Source: Azospirillaceae bacterium
Lineage (GTDB): Bacteria > Pseudomonadota > Alphaproteobacteria > Azospirillales > Azospirillaceae
Length of the DNA stretch: 57,064 bases
Direction of reading: 5' to 3'
NCBI GenBank assembly: GCA_031291675.1
Contig: JARLIO010000079.1
Location: 1 to 57,064 of the forward strand
This document shows, in pieces, positions 45,380 to 52,578 of the stretch. Position 1 is the first letter of the stretch, and each line of letters begins with the position of its first letter. The notes beneath the pieces are model-generated. The model did no database searches. It saw only the letters and a list, made by a program, of their open reading frames with translations, and was not told the DNA's origin. The translations under genes and the position numbers were made by a program.

Positions 45380-45577
45380 ATGGCCTACCAGATCGACCCG
45401 GAAGTCTGCAGCGCCTGCGGCGCGTGCGAAGCCGAATGCCCCAACACCGCGATTTCACACAAGAAGAAAGTCTACAAGATCAATCCCGACAAATGCCAGG
45501 AGTGCGTCGGCAGCTATGACTCGCCGATGTGCGTGTCGCTGTGTCCGAACGGCGCGATCTCACAGATCGCCGGATGA
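45380..45577 (+). CDS. Small 2[4Fe-4S] ferredoxin
   Basis: A 65-residue bacterial-type ferredoxin. The first cluster motif is CSACGACEAECP; the second is CQECVGSYDSPMCVSLCP, with the longer spacing seen in FdxN- and Chromatium-type low-potential ferredoxins. It begins 27 bases after cooH and ends at a strong terminator, so it belongs to the hydrogenase operon. R. rubrum has cooF, a larger ferredoxin, for this purpose in its CO system; here the small ferredoxin may be the electron carrier from an alternative donor to the hydrogenase. Confidence 0.9.
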   Translation: MAYQIDPEVCSACGACEAECPNTAISHKKKVYKINPDKCQECVGSYDSPMCVSLCPNGAISQIAG

Positions 45578-45582
45578 ACCGT

Positions 45583-45616
45583 CGCCTTCCTCTCCGGTGA
45601 TCCGGAGAGGAAGGCG
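45583..45616 (+). terminator. Terminator-type hairpin after the hydrogenase operon
   Basis: A perfect 15-base inverted repeat (45583-45597 and 45602-45616) with loop TGAT, five bases after the ferredoxin stop. No long T-run follows, but the stem is very stable. Confidence 0.7.
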
Positions 45617-45892
45617 GAGGGGTGACGCGAATTCGTCGGAGGTCGGCAGGAAACGAGGTTGTCATGGGCGGTTTCGAAGAACGGGGTCGTCGACACGATC
45701 GGCGATTCTCCCTTGAAGGACGTTGGCGTCATCACCGTTGTCGCGATCATCGCTGTCCGCCATCGCGGCGTGGCGGCACCAACCTGGACCGGTTCCCAGG
45801 ACGTCATGGCCGGGGGCATCCTCGTGCGAAATCATCGATCGAATTCGCGCGAAAGTAACAAATAAGAACATATTTGCCGTGGAGAGGCCAGC
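45617..45892 (+). other. Untranslated region before the molybdenum hydroxylase gene
   Basis: This 276-base gap has short open frames but no recognisable product. The final 50 bases are AT-rich (CAAATAAGAACATATTTGCC) and may hold a promoter. I found no sigma-54 site or CooA-like dyad here. It probably contains a separate promoter for the hydroxylase and following operon. Confidence 0.4.
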
Positions 45893-48634
45893 ATGCAACG
45901 CGTAATTCTCAACATCAATGGCGTGGACCGTCCCCTTATCGTCAACGTCAATGCCAAGCTCGCCGACGTCCTGCGTGAGAATCTGTTGCTGACAGGCTGC
46001 AAGGTCTGTTGCAGCGACGGACAATGCGGGACCTGCACCGTCATCGTCAACGACAAGCCGGTCAAGGCGTGCCGCTCCTCGATCAAGCAGCTTCCCGCCG
46101 ACGCCAAAATCACCACGATCGAAGGGATCGGCACGCCCGACAATCTCCATCCGCTGCAGGTCGCCTGGATGGCGCACGGTGCCGCCCAATGCGGCATCTG
46201 CTCGCCGGGATTCATCATGTCGGCCAAGGTGTTGCTCGATCAGAACGCCAGTCCGACGCGGGAAGAGGTTCGCACCTGGTTTAATCGCAATCGCAATGCC
46301 TGCCGCTGTACCGGGTATAAACCCCTGGTCGATGCGGTGATGGATGCCGCGGCGGTCCTGCGCGGCGAGAAGAAGAAGGAAGACCTGCTGTTCCGACCGG
46401 CCGAAAATGGCAGCATCCTGGGGTCGACCTATCACCGCCCATCGGCCATGGCCAAGGTTACCGGCACCTGGGATTTCGGTGCCGACATCGCGATGCACAT
46501 GCCACCGGACACCCTGCGGCTGGCGCTGGTCCAGGCCACGGTATCGCATGCCAATATCATGGGGATCGACACCGCCGAAGCCGAAGCGATGCCCGGGGTC
46601 GTCAAGGTTGTCACTCATAAAGACGTTACCGGAAAGAATGCGATCACCGGCCTGATCACCTTCCCGTCGAACAAGGGCGATGGCTGGGATCGGCCGATCC
46701 TTTGCGACAAGAAGATTTTCCAGTTCGGCGATGCCATCGCGATTGTTTGCGCCGACACCGAAGCCCACGCGCGCGCCGCCGCGGAGAAGGTGAAGGTGGA
46801 TCTCGAGATTCTGCCCGCCTATATGAGCGGCTTTGCCGCCCTGGCACCCGATGCCATGGAAATCCATCCCGGCGTGCCGAACGCCTACTACGAACAAGGC
46901 GTGGTCAAGGGCGAAGATACCAAACCGCTGATCGCGGCCGCGCCCTATGTCGTCGATATCGAGACCTACTGCAGTCGTCAGCCGCATCTGCATCTCGAGC
47001 CCGATTGTGGCAGCGCCTTTCTCGACGATGATGGCGTGTTGACGATCCAGTCCAAGAGCATCGGCCTGCATCTGCACCATGCGATGATCTGCCCGGGACT
47101 GGGGTTGGAGCCCGACAAGCTGCGCCTGGTCCAGAACGCCACCGGTGGAACATTCGGCTACAAGTTCAGCCCGACCATGGAGGCGCTGCTGGGCGTCGCC
47201 TGCCTGGCGACCCGGAGACCGGTTTCGTTAGCCTACAACCAGTTCCAGAACATCACCTACACCGGCAAGCGGTCGCCGGCCAATATCAAGATCAAGATGG
47301 CGGCCGACAAGGACGGCAAACTGGTCGCGATGGAAACCGACTGGTGGCTCGATCACGGCCCCTATTCAGAGTTTGGCGATCTCGTGACGGTGCGCCAGGG
47401 ACAGTTTACCGGTGCCGGCTACGAACTGAAGAATATCCGGGGCAAAGGTCAGACGGTTTGCACCAACCATGCCTGGGGATCGGCGTTCCGCGGCTACGGT
47501 TCGCCCCAGGCGTTCCTGGCCTCGGAAATCGCGATGGATATGCTGGCCGAGAAGATTGGCGAGGATCCCTTCGAATTTCGCTACAAGAATCTCTATCGCC
47601 CCGGGTCGACAACGCCAACCGGGCAAGTCCCTGACGTCTATGTGTTGCCTCAGTTGTTCGACATGCTGCGGTCGAAATACCAGGAGGCGAAGCAACGGTG
47701 CGCGGCGCTGTCGACGCCGAAGAAACGCCGTGGCGTCGGTGTCGCGCTCGGTATCTATGGCTGTGGTCTGGATGGCCCCGACAGTTCGGAGGCGGCGGTC
47801 GAGCTGACGCCGACCGGCGTCACCACGTTCAATTCCTGGCAGGATCATGGCCAGGGATCGGATTTGGGCACACTGACCTTCGCCCACGAGTTTCTCCGCC
47901 CGCTGGGGCTCCGGCCCGACCAGTTCAAACTGGAGATGAACGACACCCGCCTGCCCAACAGCGGCCCCTCAGGTGGCAGCCGGTCGAACGTCTTCTGCGG
48001 CCAGGCGCTTCGGGTGTCCTGCGAGATGCTCCTCAACGCGATGCGCAAGCCGGACGGCAGCTATCGGACCTACCAGGAGATGAAGGACGAGAAGATCCCG
48101 CTGCGTTATGACGGCAAATGGGTGGCTCAGGCCTGTACCGAATGCAACCCGGACACCTGCCAGGGCGATCCCTTCCCGATCTATATGTACGAAGTCTTCA
48201 TGCCAGAAGTTGAAGTCAACATGGATACCGGAAAGGTAACGGTCGTCAAGTATACGACGGCGATCGATGTCGGCACGATCATCAACAAGACGACGGTCGA
48301 TGGCCAGATCTACGGCGGTTTGGCGCAGGGGATCGGGTTGGCGTTGACCGAGGACTTCGACGATCTGGAGACCCATACCACGTTGCTGGATTGCGGGCTT
48401 CCTTATCCGCGCGATATCCCCGATGACATGGAGATCCTCTATCTGGAAACGCCGCGTCCGCTGGGACCGTTGGGGGCCGCGGGGTGTGGCGAGGCGCCGT
48501 TGACCGCGGGGCATCCGGCGATCTTGAACGCCATCTACAATGCCTGCGGCGTGCGGATCTTCAAGGTGCCGGCCCTGGCGGAGTTGGTCAAGGAGGCGCT
48601 CGACGCCAAGGCGGTCAAGGACGCCGCTGAGTAA
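45893..48634 (+). CDS. Molybdenum aldehyde oxidoreductase, Desulfovibrio Mop-like
   Basis: A 913-residue single-chain xanthine oxidase-family enzyme without an FAD domain, colinear with D. gigas aldehyde oxidoreductase (907 residues). [2Fe-2S] ligands are C40, C45, C48, C60 and C100, C103, C137, C139, at the same numbers as I recall for D. gigas. The molybdenum region has GGTFGYKFSP, AWGSAFRGYGSPQ and the catalytic glutamate E867 (GAAGCGEAPLT). Such enzymes hydroxylate aldehydes to carboxylates with a molybdopterin cytosine dinucleotide cofactor and pass electrons at very low potential to flavodoxin or ferredoxin. The ribosome site is GGAGAGG. Substrate not certain; aldehyde is favoured over purine because the FAD domain is absent. 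Confidence 0.92.
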   Translation: MQRVILNINGVDRPLIVNVNAKLADVLRENLLLTGCKVCCSDGQCGTCTVIVNDKPVKACRSSIKQLPADAKITTIEGIGTPDNLHPLQVAWMAHGAAQCGICSPGFIMSAKVLLDQNASPTREEVRTWFNRNRNACRCTGYKPLVDAVMDAAAVLRGEKKKEDLLFRPAENGSILGSTYHRPSAMAKVTGTWDFGADIAMHMPPDTLRLALVQATVSHANIMGIDTAEAEAMPGVVKVVTHKDVTGKNAITGLITFPSNKGDGWDRPILCDKKIFQFGDAIAIVCADTEAHARAAAEKVKVDLEILPAYMSGFAALAPDAMEIHPGVPNAYYEQGVVKGEDTKPLIAAAPYVVDIETYCSRQPHLHLEPDCGSAFLDDDGVLTIQSKSIGLHLHHAMICPGLGLEPDKLRLVQNATGGTFGYKFSPTMEALLGVACLATRRPVSLAYNQFQNITYTGKRSPANIKIKMAADKDGKLVAMETDWWLDHGPYSEFGDLVTVRQGQFTGAGYELKNIRGKGQTVCTNHAWGSAFRGYGSPQAFLASEIAMDMLAEKIGEDPFEFRYKNLYRPGSTTPTGQVPDVYVLPQLFDMLRSKYQEAKQRCAALSTPKKRRGVGVALGIYGCGLDGPDSSEAAVELTPTGVTTFNSWQDHGQGSDLGTLTFAHEFLRPLGLRPDQFKLEMNDTRLPNSGPSGGSRSNVFCGQALRVSCEMLLNAMRKPDGSYRTYQEMKDEKIPLRYDGKWVAQACTECNPDTCQGDPFPIYMYEVFMPEVEVNMDTGKVTVVKYTTAIDVGTIINKTTVDGQIYGGLAQGIGLALTEDFDDLETHTTLLDCGLPYPRDIPDDMEILYLETPRPLGPLGAAGCGEAPLTAGHPAILNAIYNACGVRIFKVPALAELVKEALDAKAVKDAAE

Positions 48635-48787
48635 GGCGTCGGTCTGACGGCCGCGGAGAAGAACCGGGGCGACCCATGTCGCAATCGCTCCGGAACTTCC
48701 GAACCGGGGGGCCCGTCCAGGCCCCTCATTGGCCCGTCCATGCAGAGGCGTGGCTTGGCGTGGAGCCCTTGAAGCAGGAAATCAGCA

Positions 48788-51127
48788 ATGGATCGCCAAC
48801 GCGTCCAGGAACGGGAAGCACAGTGTATTCAGGAGCAGCCACCGGCCTGCAATACCGGCTGTCCGTTGCATGTGGATGTCCGGGGTATGATGGCGCACCT
48901 GCGTCTGGGCGAGTTTTCCGCCGCTTTCGGTCTGTTTGCCCGATCGGTTCCCTTCCCGGCGATTATCGGTCGCATTTGTGACCATCCGTGCGAACGCGGC
49001 TGCAAGCGGTCCGAGGCCGGCATGGCGATTACCATCAGTGCCTTGGAACGGGCCGCCGTCGCTTATGGTTACGGAGCGATCGGCTTGCCCAAGCGCCAGA
49101 AGGTGACGAAAAAGAAGCGTGTCGCGATCATCGGCGCCGGATTGAGCGGCCTGACGGTGGCCTATGATCTGGCGCTCAAGGGCCGCGACGTCGTCGTTTT
49201 CGAGGCCGGCGAACGCCCGTTGGCGCGGTTGCGCGCGATGGCGCCGGCGATTTTGCCGGAGGCCGCGATCGATGCGGATCTGGCGGCGTTGCACGCTCTC
49301 GGGGTCGATATCCGGTGCCGAACCCCGGTCGGGGAAGCGGCCGGGTCAATGCCCGACATCGCGGCGTTGCTCACCGAATTCGACGCGCTTTATCTGGGAC
49401 CCGGGCCGGTGCCGTTCGCGGTGGCGTTCCCCGGTCTCGACTGTGCGCCGGATGGCCGGATCGCGATCGTATCGGCGACCGGTGCCACCAGCCATCCGAG
49501 GATCTTCGCCGGGGGTGGCCAACGCTACGGCGCGGTCTTTTCGCCGATTTCCTCGGTCCAGGACGGCCGCTTTGCCGCATTGTCGATCGATCGCGTCCTG
49601 CAAGGCGCCTCGCTGACCGCCAGTCGCGACAATCAGGGGGCCTATCCGACCCTTCTTTATACCGATACATCAGCTTATAGCCCACTCCCGGCGGTGATCC
49701 CCACCGATCCTGCGGCGGGATTGAGCCGTGACGAGGCGATCCGCGAGGCGTCGCGCTGTTTTCCCTGTCAGTGCCTGGAATGCGTCAAGCGCTGCGAATA
49801 TCTGGCTCATTACGGCGCGTATCCGAAGCGATACGTGCGTGAAATCTATAATAATGATAGTATTGTCCTTGGGACTCACAAGTCCAATCGGATGGTTAAT
49901 TCCTGCAGCCTGTGCGGGGTTTGCACCGCGGTCTGCCCCCAACATCTTGATATGGCGGCTGTTTGTCTTGAGGCGCGTCGAAGCATGGTGGACAAGGGCA
50001 AGATGCCGCCATCGCTGCATGACTTCGCGCTGCGCGATATGGCTTTCAGCACGGGCCCGGCGTTTGCCCTGGCCCGTCACCAACCGGGTCGCGACGCCAG
50101 CGCCGCTGTGTTCTTCCCCGGTTGCCAATTGAGCGCTTCATCGCCGGACCATGTGATCCGGGGCTATGCCTATTTGCGCGAGACGATCGCCGATGGTGTC
50201 GGGCTGATCCTGGGCTGTTGCGGTGCACCGGCGCAATGGGCCGGACGCTCGGACTTGTATGAGCAAACCCATGCCGACCTGGCCGCGGGGTGGGAGCGAC
50301 TGGGGCGGCCAATGATCATTACCGCCTGTGCGAATTGCCAGCGGATGTTGCAGGATCGACTGCCGGAGGCCCCCGTCGTTTCGATTTGGACGGTGTTCGA
50401 ACAATATGGGCTGCCCGCGCCGCGTCCCGCCCTGGCGGCGTCGACTTTCGCCCTGCACGATCCCTGTACCACCCATGACGCGCCGGACATCCAGAAAAGC
50501 GTGCGCCATCTGCTGACCGAACTGGGGGTGCCGGTCGTCGAACTCAACGAGCCTGGCCTCTCGCCTTGTTGCGGGTTCGGTGGACTGATGTCGTTCGCCA
50601 ATCCTGACATTGCCGACAAGGTGGTTGACCGGCGGATCGGTGAAAACGATGCCGACTACCTGACCTATTGCGCCATGTGCCGCGACAACTTTGCCCGCCG
50701 CGGCAAGCGTTCGGTTCATTTGCTCGATCTGATATTCGGAACCCGGGACGTCGATCCGGCGGGCCGACCCGATCCGGGCTTCTCCGGGCGTCAGGAAAAC
50801 CGGGCCCGATTGAAAACGCGGCTCTTGAAAGAGGTCTGGGGCGAGCCGGTCGACGCCACGGGCCTTGATGTTCGTCTGTTCCTGTCGCCCGAGGTGGCGG
50901 CGTTGGCCGAACGTCGCTTGATCCTGCGCGACGAGATCCGCGCGGTCATCGCATCGGCCGAGAAGACCGGAGAGAAAATTGTGGATACGGCGACCGGTCA
51001 CCTGTTTGCCTCGCGTCGGCTGGCCAGCGTGACCTATTGGGTCGAGTACACCGCCGACCGCGGCGGCTTCACCGTCTATTCACTCTACAGCCATCGCATG
51101 CAGCTGGGAATGGAGCCATCGCCATGA
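48788..51127 (+). CDS. FAD / multi-Fe-S / CCG-domain oxidoreductase (DVU_1558-like)
   Basis: A 779-residue soluble fusion. Residues 1-75 form a GltD-type Fe-S domain (cysteines 13, 21, 25, 64, 68, 72). Residues 112-141 are an FAD Rossmann start (VAIIGAGLSGLTVAYDLALKGRDVVVFEAG); the FAD-closing strand is at about 238-270. Only about 97 residues separate them, so the NADPH-binding subdomain of GltD is largely missing. Cysteines 324-336 and 373-383 form further [4Fe-4S] motifs (CSLCGVCTAVCP). The C-terminal half has HdrB-like CCG motifs (FFPGCQLS, LGCCGAP, DPCTTHD, CCGFGG). It may link ferredoxin, a disulfide or a quinone-like partner to the molybdenum enzyme. It starts 153 bases after the hydroxylase. 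Confidence 0.8.
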   Translation: MDRQRVQEREAQCIQEQPPACNTGCPLHVDVRGMMAHLRLGEFSAAFGLFARSVPFPAIIGRICDHPCERGCKRSEAGMAITISALERAAVAYGYGAIGLPKRQKVTKKKRVAIIGAGLSGLTVAYDLALKGRDVVVFEAGERPLARLRAMAPAILPEAAIDADLAALHALGVDIRCRTPVGEAAGSMPDIAALLTEFDALYLGPGPVPFAVAFPGLDCAPDGRIAIVSATGATSHPRIFAGGGQRYGAVFSPISSVQDGRFAALSIDRVLQGASLTASRDNQGAYPTLLYTDTSAYSPLPAVIPTDPAAGLSRDEAIREASRCFPCQCLECVKRCEYLAHYGAYPKRYVREIYNNDSIVLGTHKSNRMVNSCSLCGVCTAVCPQHLDMAAVCLEARRSMVDKGKMPPSLHDFALRDMAFSTGPAFALARHQPGRDASAAVFFPGCQLSASSPDHVIRGYAYLRETIADGVGLILGCCGAPAQWAGRSDLYEQTHADLAAGWERLGRPMIITACANCQRMLQDRLPEAPVVSIWTVFEQYGLPAPRPALAASTFALHDPCTTHDAPDIQKSVRHLLTELGVPVVELNEPGLSPCCGFGGLMSFANPDIADKVVDRRIGENDADYLTYCAMCRDNFARRGKRSVHLLDLIFGTRDVDPAGRPDPGFSGRQENRARLKTRLLKEVWGEPVDATGLDVRLFLSPEVAALAERRLILRDEIRAVIASAEKTGEKIVDTATGHLFASRRLASVTYWVEYTADRGGFTVYSLYSHRMQLGMEPSP

Positions 51128-51330
51128 CCGACGATAAGCCCGGAACCGGTCCGTTGCTGTGCGGCAAATGCAATCTGCCATTGGAAACCGGCAAGGTGAT
51201 GGTTTCCTACATGGGGCAGAGCTTTCCGGTCGAGTTGGCGCGTTGTTCCGCTTGCGGCCTGGTCTTCGTGCCCGAGGATCTTGCGATCGGCAAGATGCTG
51301 AAGGTCGAGCAGGCGTTGGAGGACAAATGA
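51124..51330 (+). CDS. Small CxxC zinc-ribbon or redox protein (DVU_1557-like)
   Basis: A 68-residue protein with two CxxC pairs, LLCGKCNLPLE and ARCSACGLVFVPEDLA, forming a zinc-ribbon or rubredoxin-like site. It overlaps the upstream stop (ATGA) and the methyltransferase start (4 bases). A homologue lies in the same place in the Desulfovibrio DVU1551-1558 operon as I recall. It may be a small electron carrier or structural partner; the function is unknown. Confidence 0.75.
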   Translation: MTDDKPGTGPLLCGKCNLPLETGKVMVSYMGQSFPVELARCSACGLVFVPEDLAIGKMLKVEQALEDK

Positions 51331-52130
51331 TGGTCCATCCGATGGCGCCGTTCGCTTCGCCCTACGAACGCGGTGTCATGCCGGCTCCGGCCAAAGCGCC
51401 GCTGTGCGGCCCGGCATTGCGACCCGGGGGGCGGGCTTTGACCGGGCGCGCCGTCGGGCTGGGCGGATGGCAGCCGGGGGCTCGCGTCCTGGATCTCGGT
51501 TGTGGCCGCGGCGATGGGCTCGCGGTTCTGCAGGAGCAGGGAATCGAGACCTTCGGCCTTGATGTCCGCTCCGACGCGTTGGCCGCGGCGCGGCGGACCA
51601 AACCCGGCTGCCGGGTGGTTAACGGCCGAGGTGAGGCCTTGCCGTTCGCGTCGGCATCGCTTGATGGGGTTCTCGCCGAATGCAGCCTTTCGGTGACGGC
51701 GACGCCTCAAGCCGTCCTGGCGGAAATCTTCCGGGTTCTGAAACCCGGCGGCCGTCTGGTGGCGACCGACGTCTACGCGCGCAGCCCCCGGGTCGCTGTC
51801 CCGCAATCCCTGCCGCGTTGTCTCGCCGGAATGGTCGGGTACGACATGTGGTGCGCGACGTTGCAGCGGGCGGGCCTCGTGCTCGACACGGTGGAGGACC
51901 ATTCCGCGGTCCTCAAGGAACTTCTGGGACGCATCATCTTCGAACACGGGTCGTTGTCGCCCCTCTGGGGTGAGGCGGTTGCCCGCGACACCGCCGATGA
52001 TCCGAGCATCGATGTGGTGCGCCGGTTGCGTCCCGGCTTCCTGTTGTTGGTCGCGGTCAAGCAAGACAGAAACCAGGGCCGTGCCGTGCCAGGGGCCGGC
52101 CCGTCATCAGGGGACGACGGCGGTGAATGA
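51327..52130 (+). CDS. Class I SAM-dependent methyltransferase (DVU_1556-like)
   Basis: A 267-residue Rossmann methyltransferase. Motif I is VLDLGCGRGDGLAVL (about residues 55-69), and GLDVRSDALAAARR, SLDGVLAECSLSVTATPQ and FRVLKPGGRLVATDVY follow in family order. It resembles ubiquinone/menaquinone-type methyltransferases. ATG 51327 (or the adjacent ATG 51330) overlaps the zinc-ribbon stop. The substrate is unknown; the operon conservation in Desulfovibrio suggests modification of a cofactor or of the molybdenum system. Confidence 0.8.
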   Translation: MMVHPMAPFASPYERGVMPAPAKAPLCGPALRPGGRALTGRAVGLGGWQPGARVLDLGCGRGDGLAVLQEQGIETFGLDVRSDALAAARRTKPGCRVVNGRGEALPFASASLDGVLAECSLSVTATPQAVLAEIFRVLKPGGRLVATDVYARSPRVAVPQSLPRCLAGMVGYDMWCATLQRAGLVLDTVEDHSAVLKELLGRIIFEHGSLSPLWGEAVARDTADDPSIDVVRRLRPGFLLLVAVKQDRNQGRAVPGAGPSSGDDGGE

Positions 52131-52578
52131 CATCGAGTTCCGCGCAATGGAGTTGTCGCTGCAAGGCTTTGGCTGTAGCCAGGTCCTGGCGCTGATGGGA
52201 TTGGAAGCGCAGGGCAAAACCGCCCCCGACCTGGTGCGCGCCATGGCCGGTCTGCAGAACGGGCTGGGCTGCGGCAAAGTCTGCGGAACCTTGTCGGGTG
52301 CCTGTTGCGTCCTCGGCCTTTATGCCGGCCGTGGTGCTCCGGAGGAGACCGGCGACAGCACTCTTGCCCCGATGCTGACCGAACTGGTGACGTGGTTCGA
52401 GGACACGTTTGGCCGTCGCTACGGCGGCATCGATTGCAAAGACATTGTCGGGCAGGACCCCCGGCTACGTCTGGAACGGTGTCCGGAAATCGTCATCGCG
52501 ACTATTCGCAAAGTGACCGAGATCCTGGAAGCCAACAACTGTGCCGTCGGTGGGCAAGCCGTGGTGGGGTTCCCATGA
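52123..52578 (+). CDS. C_GCAxxG_C_C-family redox protein (DVU_1555-like)
   Basis: A 151-residue protein of the C_GCAxxG_C_C family. Its cysteines lie in GFGCSQVLALMG, NGLGCGKVCGTLSGACCVLG, DCKDIVG, RCPEIV and NNCAV. This family probably binds an Fe-S cluster or metal and often accompanies redox enzymes. The GTG start at 52123 gives M-N-D-I-E-F and overlaps the methyltransferase stop by 8 bases; no ATG precedes the conserved part. The next gene overlaps it by 4 bases. Confidence 0.78.
   Translation: MNDIEFRAMELSLQGFGCSQVLALMGLEAQGKTAPDLVRAMAGLQNGLGCGKVCGTLSGACCVLGLYAGRGAPEETGDSTLAPMLTELVTWFEDTFGRRYGGIDCKDIVGQDPRLRLERCPEIVIATIRKVTEILEANNCAVGGQAVVGFP

Noticed and set aside
37923-45577. Complete CO-oxidation locus
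   Set aside because: No cooS, cooF, cooC, cooT or cooJ gene is found; only the hydrogenase half of the R. rubrum system is present.
45622-45858. A small gene between ferredoxin and hydroxylase
   Set aside because: The frame is arginine- and histidine-rich with no conserved features; the region is better explained as hairpin plus promoter.
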